A DNA stretch of 14,238 nt from Acanthamoeba sp. SK_2022b. Taxonomy: Eukaryota; Discosea; Longamoebia; Acanthamoebidae. The position numbers and the translations under genes are program-made. Below the pieces are notes generated by a model. That model was not told the origin of the DNA. It searched no databases and saw nothing but the letters and a program-made list of their open reading frames with translations. Location: NCBI GenBank assembly GCA_027943245.1, contig JANDJZ010000857.1, positions 1 through 14,238 of the forward strand, given 5' to 3'. This document shows positions 1 through 8,129 of this stretch, one piece after another; the first letter of the stretch is position 1, and each line of letters starts with the position of its first letter.

Positions 1-1029
1 CTGGTGCTGGACGACCCTCGACTCGACCGCATGCTCAACGTGCGTCACTGCCTCCCTCCTCCCCCCTTTCTTTCTCGATCGAGGCAAGCCTGACGGGCGT
101 GTGTGTGTGGGACTGAGTCCAGGCAGAGGAGGAGGAGGAGGACCTGGAGTCAGGCACAACGCGCGGCGAGAATGGAGGCGAGGAGGAGGAGGGCGACGAC
201 GAAGGAGAGGAGGAAGAGGAGGAGGAGGAAGAGGGAGAAGAGGAGAAGGAGAAGTGGGAGGGCATCAAGCGGCTGGTCATTCCCTCGCCCCTCTCCAACT
301 CGGTCAAGTGGAAGACCCTCTACGTGGAGCGGCACATGCAACCGCAGCTCAAGCTCCTGCGCATCCTCAGCGAGAACACCTCCCTCGGTAACGACACACG
401 ACGCACGACACATGACAAGACACGCACGCTCATGACACGCTCGTGTCGGTGTGCAGGTCGTCTGATGGACAAGCAGCGGCTGAAGAAGATCGAGGCCACC
501 ATCCTCAAGCCCAATCGGAGTACTCGCTCCCCTCCCCCCTCCCATCTCGGACAAGCTTCCAACAACTCACACGCTGTGTGCGACCACCTCTTTCCGTGTG
601 GCGTGTGATGCCATGTAATGCGATGCGACGTGCGCTCAGTGGTGCTGGAGCGGCTGGGCAAGTACCCACACCTCGTGAGCGCCTTTGCCGCCAAGCGATC
701 CCTCGTCCAAACGAAGCTGGTTCGGCCCCAAACACAAAACACCAATAAATAAAATAAAATAATACAATAAAATAATAAAGAAATATACTAATAACTATAA
801 ATGGCAACGTGCGGTGGGTGGGTGTGCAGGAGTTCTTGCAGCACATCACGAACAACCTCGTGGGCTGTCTGCTGGGCCTGATCGTGTGGTGCTGCGTCGA
901 GTTTGTGGCCCCCGACTTCTTCGACTACCCCTACCTCTACCTCCCCTTCACCTGGTACGCCACGCCCACGCCCCACGCCCTCTCCTCACCACGCGTCGTC
1001 GCATGATGCTGACGTCAGCGACGCACACC

Positions 1030-1085
<56 letters not shown>

Positions 1086-2390
1086 GATTTCTTCACGCGC
1101 AACAGGTACAACCTGGGCCGCTTCTGGCTTCTGTTCGCCTACGCGGCGGTGGTGTGCGTGGCCTACAACTGGATGTTCCCCCCGCCCGCCTCGCTACGGC
1201 GGACCATCCTCTTCTGGAGCGCCGCCAACAGCATCCTCGCCGTACCACCACCCCATCACCGCCTGCTGTGCGCGTGCGTGAGCGTGAGCAAACGACCGAT
1301 TCGCGCTCGTGCGTGCGTGTGCGGGCAGGGCCTGTTGGAAGAGTGCGGGTTCCGATTCCTGTACATATGCACGGCCATGGTCTCCATCGTGCTCATCGAC
1401 TACATCATCCAAGGTGCGTGCGCGCACGCGCGCGTCTGCGTGATTGGTCCACCAATTCACCGGCGGCCAAACCTCCGCCACGCCTCTTGTGTGCGCGTGC
1501 GCGTGGCGATGGGCAGGGGTGATGCTATCGCTGGCCATTCTGGCGTTCTACGTGGTGTGGCTTTTCGTCCTTGCGATCGTCCGCCGGCCGGCCAACCAGG
1601 CGCTCACCAGAAGGGAAGTGCTCTCTGTCGTCGGCGCGTGCGCCTTGGGCCTGCTCTTCTCCGCCCTCGGTGCCTCCTCTTCCGCCACCACTACCACCGT
1701 TGCAGCTTTTTCCCCGCGTGCGGTCACTGACTGGGCTGGCGGTTGTGGGTCGGGGCGCGTAGCTACGCTGCACGTGTCGAGGCTGGCCTACGAGATCTTC
1801 ATCGTTCCCGGCACCAACCTCCTCACAATGGGCCACTTTGGTAGGAGTCCCCCACTATTTGTATTTGTATGTGTCTTTTTATTTGTAATTTGTATTTGTG
1901 TTTTTATTTTTAATTTTAAAAATAAAATTAATGATGAACATCACCGCAGAGGATATCTTCTCCGACGAGAGCCGCAGCCTGTTCGTGTACGGCATGCTGG
2001 CCGCAAACGGCTGGTACCGATTACCGCACCGCCATCACCCACCACCCGCCTAACCCACACCTCGCGACGATGATGATGCAGGTTCAGAGACGCGCACAAG
2101 TACGGCGGCTTGCTGGGCTGGGCCAACTCCTGGATCATCGGTACGGCGCACAACGCACACGCGCGCACACAAAACAAGGCGTTGCTGGCGGGTTGACGCC
2201 CGCCTCGGGAACAGGGTTCGTGATGATGTATGCGTGCCTGCACTATGGCCTGATGCTGACGATCGTGGTGCACGCCCTCTACGACCTCGAGTTCGTGGTC
2301 CTCTCCTTCCTCCTCTCCTCCGCTCGCACCCACCTCGGCTGTCTGCCTTCGGAGCCCCTCCTCCCCATCGCCGTCTCCTCCAATTTATAA
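1..2390 (+). CDS. CPBP-family intramembrane protease-like protein, 5' end outside window
   Basis: Twelve exons: 1-39, 123-387, 457-519, 640-719, 830-954, 1106-1241, 1329-1413, 1517-1669, 1763-1840, 1950-2013, 2082-2140, 2215-2390. They give exactly 440 codons plus TAA, with all phases consistent. In visible-residue numbering, residues 14 to about 60 are Glu-rich. A soluble stretch follows to about 150, then several hydrophobic segments (for example 159-176, 195-215 and 285-305). The CPBP signature is complete: EECGFR at 240-245 (EExxxR), LTMGH with His340 (FxxxH-like, Leu replacing Phe), and HALYD at 402-406 (HxxxN/D). Members of this family are membrane-embedded metal-dependent endopeptidases related to the CAAX protease Rce1, or non-proteolytic relatives. 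Substrate and membrane are unknown. The protein is longer at its N-terminus than a bare CPBP domain, and the start codon is not in the window. Family call fairly sure; activity inferred. Confidence 0.8.
123..265 (+). repeat. Purine-rich GAG/GAA/AAG tract coding for an acidic stretch
   Basis: Almost uninterrupted purines on the plus strand, made of GAG, GAA and GGC/GAC codons, lie inside exon 2 of the CPBP-like gene. In the correct frame they encode mostly Glu with some Gly, Asp and Lys. The other frames give arginine-rich (plus) or serine-rich (minus) low-complexity shadows. The tract is repeat-prone and could vary in length between strains. Confidence 0.8.
743..802. repeat. AT-rich tract in intron 4 of the CPBP-like gene
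   Basis: Low-complexity AATAAA/TAAAA-type sequence makes up most of the intron 720-829, in sharp contrast with the GC-rich exons on either side. No coding potential is seen. Confidence 0.7.
1032..1082 (+). repeat. (TG)25 microsatellite in intron 5 of the CPBP-like gene
   Basis: Twenty-five uninterrupted TG units are followed by a short T run (TTTT, 1082-1085). The tract ends about 23 nt upstream of the AG at 1104-1105, so it occupies the polypyrimidine-tract position of the 3' splice site of intron 955-1105. Confidence 0.95.
1856..1936. repeat. AT-rich (T-rich in sense) tract in intron 9 of the CPBP-like gene
   Basis: Repeated TATTTGT/TTTTATTT words followed by an A/T run fill most of the intron 1841-1949. 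No gene is seen in it. Confidence 0.7.
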
Positions 2391-2462
2391 AATTCAATTT
2401 AAATACAAAAAACAACCACAGACAAAAAAAAAAACATTTACCACATTTTCCTGGGGTTGTCG
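2391..2462. other. Tail-to-tail intergenic spacer (shared 3' region)
   Basis: These 72 nt lie between the TAA of the CPBP-like gene and the TGA of the RCC1/BTB gene on the opposite strand. They are AT-rich and contain an A11 run at 2424-2434. Both 3' untranslated regions and cleavage sites must lie here or reach into the neighbouring gene. No exact AATAAA is seen on either strand in the spacer, so poly(A) sites cannot be assigned. Confidence 0.75.
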
Positions 2463-5400
2463 TCAAAGGCGGAAGGTGCGGCGGAGGTGGTCCTCGATCT
2501 TTTGCTGGGTGGCGTCGTCCAGATGGGCCAGGACCTCAGGGCGGTCCTGTTTGATGGCCTTCCAGTTGCGGGCCAGAAACGTGAAGCAGCTCTTGGCCAG
2601 CGACGACGCGCGAAGCACCACCGCTGCGCCCACCCGCCCACACGCACACACATGCTCGTGAACACAGGAGGTATGTAGGCACACTGAGAGGAGGCGAGTA
2701 GGGCACCAGCGTCGAGAAGCTGCGCCACGGTGGAGAAGGCGATGCCGGCGATGGTCTGCTCCTCGGCCAGGTATTTGAGGTGGGGCAGGTTGAAGCTCTC
2801 GGCCACGTTCATCAGCTGCAAGTAGTCGTCCAACGTCAACCCGTCCTCCCCGTCGTTGTCCTCCTCCACCTCGGCTTCATCACCCTCTTCCTCCTTCCCC
2901 CGGCTCGTTGCCTGCTTCACCTTATCGGCGTGCTTGTCCCAGCCATCGCCCTCGTCGGCGTCTACGTCGGCGTCGCAGCCAACAGTGGGCGAGTGCTCGC
3001 CTCCAACGCCGGGTAGTAGGGCGTTGGTGTAGAGGTAGGCGATCACCTGGCGGAACACCCCGTACGTACAATCGCTCCCGTCCATGTTGATCTCCCGCTG
3101 CCCGCTCTCGAGCATGCCCGCCGAGAACATCGCCGCGAAGTAACTGCACCGGAGCGCCTGACCGCCCCAACGCGTTCGTCACACGACGCACGACACACAA
3201 GCAGCGCAGAGGTCTTGGGCTTGAGTGAGGTACCAGGACGGCTTTGTGGGCCCGGATGACGCGTCCACCGATCACAAACGAGACGTCGGAGAACAGGGGG
3301 TTGTCCACCATTCGTCGCATGTGCGCCCCCAGGACATCCGCGGCGGTTCCATGGCCCTCCCCCTCCTGCTGATCGGCTTCCCCCTTGGCCGCCGCCTCTG
3401 CCGCCTCGTCTGTCGTCGCTTCGCTCGTGGTCGGGAGGAGGCAGTCGAGAGCCCACGCAATCACCGGCGGCTGGGCGGGCGGCGTGACCTGCGACCTCTC
3501 CTCGCCTGGCCGGGACAGCCACGACCGCAGCTTGCGCTTCCACGAAGGCGCCTTCGCTTCGCCATCGGTGGCCGCGGTCTCGCATGCCGTCGCTGCGGTC
3601 GTAGCCGTTGTCGTCGTCGTGCCCATTATCCGTTGGAGGGCGGCTAGCTCACCCTGGCCGGCGACGAGCTCGAGCGCGGTGAGCTGCCGGTCGCCGTAGA
3701 AGCTGCGGAGCAGTGTCTCCAAGAACGACGCCGAGACTCCGCTCGGGAGCTCGATCTCCGTCACGGCCGCCGGGGCCTCGGTCATCTCGCTCTGCGATTG
3801 TGTGAAGAGGTGCGTGAAGAACGTAGAGCTCGCCAGCACACCTGTAAAATAAAAACAAATAAGTAAATAAAATTAATAAAATTTAAAGAGCGTGTGGTGG
3901 GACGAGAACGGGTACATCGGTGGGCGTGGAACGAGGTTTGGCCGCTGGCGACGACGAATCGGACGTCGGCGTATGTGTCCGGCTTGTTGAATGCGCTCAG
4001 CCAATCCACGCCCAACGGGGATGAGTTCCTGGCCTGACCTGCGGTCATCACACGTGTGCGTGTGGTCAATCGTCATGTGGGAATGTGTGGGGGGAGTGGC
4101 AAGGCACACCGGCAAAGAGGATGGTGTGCTCGACGCCGGCCACAGCCTGAGTGATGTGCTGCACGCCCGCGAGCTCCTGCGGTGTCGAGATCACCGTGCC
4201 TTGGTTCATGCCATCCACCAGGGCAGACCCGCCGCCGCACACGTACACCTTGCCCATATCTGTTGATCACCATCAAAATCAAGTAAATAAACAGACTAGA
4301 TAAAATATAATAATGATAATGATACAAAAAAATATAAATCATTGGGAGGACACTTGCCCGTGACGAAGGCCGTGTGAGAAGTGCCGCAGCCGACGTGGAC
4401 GATCTTGAAAGAGGCGAGGGCCTGGACGACGGTAGGCGTGTGGTAGTTTTCGCGGTCCCCTTGACCCAGCATGCCGTACTTGTTATCGCCCCACGTCAAC
4501 ACTCGGCCGTTTGCTGCCAAGCGCGACAGACGCGCCATCAGCAAAAACCCTCACCGCAACGCACACGCACACGCACACACGCTCTGGGCCCTAAGAGCGC
4601 TACCGGTGATGGCGGCGGCATGATCGGAACCAGCAAACACCTGCACTATCCGGTCTTGCCCGGTCGTGTTGACCTGCACCGGCGATGCTTGCATTCCTCC
4701 GAACTTGCCGATCCTTTGGAGCCGCGGCGCGCGTGAGACGGTGAGACAGAGAAGAGGCATTGAGTGGGAGGGGGGAAGGTACCCGAGCTGGCCTCGTGCG
4801 TTGCAGCCACACGCGTACAGATCGCCGTTCTGGAGCAACACCAGCGAAAACGACATGCCGAGGGCCACCTGTTGGCGCCAGGTGGGCAGTGAGTGTTTGG
4901 GCCGCTGGGTGCAAGCTTGGGCCTTGGGTGAGTGCGAGCCAGGCAGGCAGGCACCTTGGCGACCTTGAGCCGCAACGATGCCTCGTAGAGCGTGGGCAAG
5001 TAGTAGGCCACATCGTCCTTGTGGCCCAGCCCCAGCCGCCCGAACGCGCCACCGCCAAACACGTACATCTGTGGTGGGAATTGGGTGAGTTGAGGGTGAA
5101 CTTGTGCCCACTCGACTACTCGTACTTACCCGCCCTTCGCTGTCTATGCAGGCCGAATGCGCCCACCCGCACTTGATGGCGACGATGTGGCGCAGTGGTA
5201 GAAGTATCGGCTGAGTCGCGGGGCGGTTGTGGTCGAGCCTGCCCCATACGTATACCTCGCCGTTCTGGGCGAGGGCCAGCGTGTAGTGACCGGCGCAGGC
5301 CACATCCACAAAGACGCGGTCCTTGAGATCGCCGCCCACCTGCTGCGGCAGCCTCACCTTGGCGTCACGCCCTGGCCCCTGGACGCACTGCCCCTCTGCC

Positions 5401-5797
5401 ACTCCAGCGTGAGCGCAAATGACCGCCAAGGTTGAGAACGAAAGGAGGTGGGCCGCTACCTGCGTTGTTGCCCCAGCAGTAGAGGCGCCCATCAGCGTCG
5501 ACGGCCGCCGAATGCCAGTCGCCGGCGGAGACTGCCACCAGGGTGGGAGGCACGGACACCGCGCCCTGAAGGCTCACAAACTCGGTCACCGGACCCGGCA
5601 GCAACGGACCACCCCCGAGCTGCCGCGGCCGCAACGTGCGCCCCTGCACACGAGCACAAGTTCTGAGTTGTATTTTAACTAAAATTGGTGAATAAAATAA
5701 AAAATCGAGCATAATAATAGGCGTTGTGGCGTAGGCGTGTGGCGAAGATGTGCGTGCGCACCAGCTGGCCGTAAAGGTTGCTGCCACACGTCCACAT
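2463..5797 (-). CDS. RCC1-repeat protein with two BTB/POZ domains and a BACK-like C-terminus
   Basis: Twelve exons in coding order: 5797-5762, 5643-5460, 5395-5130, 5068-4955, 4868-4783, 4713-4604, 4513-4358, 4259-4110, 4038-3916, 3841-3234, 3157-2707, 2623-2463. Together they give 814 codons plus TGA with consistent phases. Residues 1 to about 368 are RCC1 blades, recognised by repeated WGxNxxGQLG and AGxxHxxAxxxxGxxYxWG patterns. BTB1 spans about 385-480 (ADVRF, HAHRCVLAS). A Thr/Ala-rich linker follows to about 570. BTB2 starts near 593 (SDVSFVI, AHKAVLALRCSYFAAMF) and is interrupted by an acidic insert of roughly 56 residues. A BACK-like end closes the protein. BTB-BACK proteins commonly serve as Cullin-3 substrate adaptors, and RCC1 propellers bind proteins or chromatin; such a role here is inferred. 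ATG 5797 is the first Met in frame and enters a blade directly, so an upstream coding exon remains possible. Confidence 0.85.
3845..3888. repeat. AT-rich tract in intron 9 of the RCC1/BTB gene
   Basis: Low-complexity A/T sequence (T-rich in the sense of the minus-strand gene) directly precedes the splice acceptor used by the exon starting at 3841. It resembles the tracts at 743-802 and 4272-4343 in composition. Confidence 0.65.
4260..4357 (-). other. Probable GC-AG intron in the RCC1/BTB gene
   Basis: On the minus strand the exon ending at 4358 is followed by GCAAGT, the classic extended donor of GC-AG introns. The acceptor CAG sits at 4262-4260. Splicing here joins the RCC1 blade in phase as HTAFVTD-MGKVYVCGGG, which is the normal repeat pattern. 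The only phase-compatible GT donor nearby (minus-strand GTCCTC, four bases downstream) is a weak site and would add one residue. Confidence 0.7.
4272..4343. repeat. AT-rich tract inside the GC-AG intron
   Basis: AATAAA, ATAATGATAATGATA and similar words fill most of the intron 4260-4357 of the RCC1/BTB gene. Nothing coding is seen. Confidence 0.65.
5665..5720. repeat. AT-rich tract in intron 1 of the RCC1/BTB gene
   Basis: A/T-rich low-complexity sequence lies in intron 5761-5644, between the 36-nt first exon and exon 2. It is similar in composition to the other intronic tracts in 720-5761. Confidence 0.65.
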
Positions 5798-6066
5798 CAC
5801 CTCCGTCGGTCTGGTCGACGGTGTGTGTTTCGTTTTGTGCCACACTGTTCGCTGAATGCTCTGCCCGGTGTTGTGTTTTCCCTTCCTTTTCGCTCTTTGT
5901 TTTGGCCACACAGGTTTATTGCCACCTTCGTGGACGAAAGCAGGCGGTGGCAGAGAAAGAGAAGGTGTAGAGACGTTGTGTTTGAAAGGCGATGAGGGAA
6001 GGCGGTCTTGCGGTCGTATAATGGTAGTAGCTGGGTGTGAGGGGAGGGCTCGTGTGACACCGTCAC
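5798..6066. other. Intergenic region: RCC1/BTB 5' side and MPP-beta 3' side
   Basis: These 269 nt separate two minus-strand genes. They must contain the 3' untranslated region of the peptidase gene and the promoter and leader of the RCC1/BTB gene. The frame of the RCC1/BTB start stays open upstream past 5900 but has no ATG. A short inverted repeat, GTGAC-ACC-GTCAC (6054-6066), abuts the peptidase stop codon. No further gene is seen. Confidence 0.6.
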
Positions 6067-7743
6067 TTAGAGCCTGTTCCAGTAGGTCCAGCCTCGGAGG
6101 ACGTTGTAGTCGGGGAAGAGACCAGAGTCGACGGATCCGACGGCAGCGACGGCGACGTCGACGTCGTTGAGGTAAGTGTAGGCAACCTCGCGCACCTTCT
6201 TGGCGTTGATGGCGTCGATCCTCATGAAGGCCTCGGCGGCGGGCATGCGGCGGCCGAGAGTGAGCAGCTGCCGGCCGATGTCCTCGGCGACGGCCTGGGT
6301 GCCGTCGAGCTGCATGAGGTAGGTGGACTTGAGCTTGTTCTTGGCCCGCTCGACCTCGACCTCAGAGACGCCAGTGCCGATGCGCACCCACTCGCGCAGC
6401 ACCTCGTAGATGGCATCGCTGGTGCGCTCCATCTCGCCCACGAAGTAGGTGCCGAAGAGACCGGTCTCGTGGTAGCAGGTGTTGAAGGACATGAGGCTGT
6501 GGGCCAGCTCCTCGGTGGCAAAGGTCTCGGCCAAGTTCGAGCTCAGGTTCTTGGCGCCGCCAAGCGAGCGGTCCCAGCTGCCGACGAGCTGCTGGAGCAC
6601 GAGGAAGGTGAAGTAGTCGGGGTCGGACCAGCCAACGCTCTTGGCGGCCACCGTGGTGTGGACGAGGGGGATGCTGGTGTCCCTCACCTGCACCATCGAA
6701 CCGGTGAAGTCTGTGTTTGTGGAGTTAGAATTTTCAGCCTATTCGGCATAGAGATTGCAACAAATTGCTACACTCCCCCCCGTCCAATTGAAATAAATGA
6801 GTCGAGGGGGTACCGAAGAGCTTCTCGCGGTTGGCATAGTCAACGTTGACGTCAGGGGAGAGACCGCTGAAGTGCTTCTCGGCCAGCTTGACGAGCTCGT
6901 CGTGGTCGACAGCACCGGCGGCCGAAAGAACCATGCGGGGGGCGGTGTAGTGCTTGTTGACGTAGGAAACGAGGTCGTCCCTGTTGATCTTCTTGATGTT
7001 CTTCTCCGGGCCGAGAATGGTGTAGCCCAGCGAGGTGTTCTGGAAGGCAATCGAGTGGAGGTGATCAAAAATGACCTCCTCGGTCTGGCTCTCCACCTCT
7101 TCCATCTCCCTCAGGATGACGCCACGCTCGCGCTCAACGTCAGCCTCCTTGAGGTTCGAGTTCTGAATGATGTCGGAGATAATCTCGACCGCCTTGGGCA
7201 CGTCCTTCTTGAAGACGTGAGCGTGGTACACAGTCTGCTCGCGAGACGTGTAGGCGTTGAGCTGGCCGCCCATGTTCTCGATCTCGACCTCAATCTGCTC
7301 CTTGGTGCGGTTCTTGGTGCCCTTGAAGGCCAGATGCTCGAGGAAATGGGCCACGCCGTTGTTCTCGGCAGTCTCCCACACGCTGCCGGCATCGATCCAC
7401 ACGCCCACGGTGGCGGTCTCACCGTGCTTGTGCTCGGAAGCAACGCGGAACTTGTTGGGGAGTGCAGTGACCTGGTCGTAATGGCAAGATTAGCAAATAT
7501 ATAAAAAGCACTGGGGGGTTATAGAGAGATCGTCGTCAAGACTGTAAATGCCCCCGCAGTGGTGGACAAGCGTACCTGCGTAGGGGGGACATTGAGAAGA
7601 TACTCGGGCAGTCGGAGACGCTTCTCCACATCACGAGCGGCCTGCGGCTGACCGGAACTGAGACGGCGGGCAGCGGCACCCAGACGACCGGAGGTACCGA
7701 GCCTGGTGGGCAGCATAGCGGGGGCGCGCGAGCGGAGGGACAT
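6067..7743 (-). CDS. PMPCB: Mitochondrial processing peptidase, beta (catalytic) subunit
   Basis: Three exons in coding order: 7743-7576, 7471-6814, 6710-6067, totalling 489 codons plus TAA, normal for the family. This M16 metallopeptidase subunit pairs with MPP-alpha in the mitochondrial matrix and removes targeting presequences from imported proteins. The zinc site is intact: HFLEH at residues 98-102 (His98, Glu101 as general base, His102) and the distal ligand Glu178, 76 residues after the second His, as in the yeast enzyme. These residues mark it as beta, since alpha subunits lack the HxxEH site. Residues 1 to about 35 are rich in Arg, Ser, Ala and Leu with no acidic residue and end in AARRLSS, a good targeting presequence. 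The first ATG is at 7743; the frame is open upstream but without another ATG. A core-complex I protein of bc1 is the main alternative, given the shared ancestry. Confidence 0.93.
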
Positions 7744-8129
7744 TTTCTGGATCTTATCTAGAGGGGGCCTCAATCAACGACAATTCGGATCCACCGATCG
7801 ACACGAAAAGAAAAAAGCAAGGCAGAAAAAAGGGGCAGTAATTCGTGGAGCACACGTCAGCCGCAAGTATTCCGTCTATTTGTCCAGCTTTCTTCGATTT
7901 TCTACCCGTGGCCTGATTTTTACCGGATACGCGGAGCTGTTGGTAACCATTATCGCTATTGGGTGCCGGAGTTAGCCAAATTGGTTCGCGTCGACAACCA
8001 GGCGTTGCTTTGGTTGACACACGCGCCAGTGGTGGTTTGGGGGTAGGTCGCCAGCCACAATCTACTTGTCGTCTTGTCTGTCCAAGCCACACACAACCAA
8101 GACATCATCTCACAGCACACATCTAAAAT
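7744..8129. promoter_or_regulatory. Divergent promoter region between MPP-beta and CAP
   Basis: These 386 nt separate two start codons that face away from each other, so both leaders and core promoters must fit here. The CAP start sits in an A-rich context (CTAAAATATGTC, A at -3). An A-rich run at about 7804-7840 may belong to the peptidase promoter. No convincing TATA box is seen on either strand, and no coding sequence. The assignment as promoter comes from gene arrangement alone. Confidence 0.6.

Noticed and set aside
35..554. Serine-rich and leucine-rich minus-strand frames, and arginine-rich plus-strand frames, over the GA-rich tract
   Set aside because: All are wrong-frame readings of the purine-rich exon 123-387. 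Only the Glu-rich frame joins in phase to the downstream membrane protein exons.
903..1730. Long plus-strand frame of 275 codons with a VC repeat
   Set aside because: It reads through the TG microsatellite and several introns. Parts of it coincide with real exons, but the introns have proper GT-AG ends and the spliced frame gives the CPBP motifs.
6054..6066. Inverted repeat GTGAC-ACC-GTCAC next to the MPP-beta stop codon
   Set aside because: The stem is only five base pairs, there is no T run, and intrinsic terminators of this kind are not expected for eukaryotic mRNA genes. It is probably chance.
6797..7504. Plus-strand 235-codon open frame, Val/Leu/Asp-rich
   Set aside because: It lies exactly antisense to MPP-beta exon 2 and mirrors its codon pattern. 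It is a by-product of high GC at third positions, with no family resemblance.
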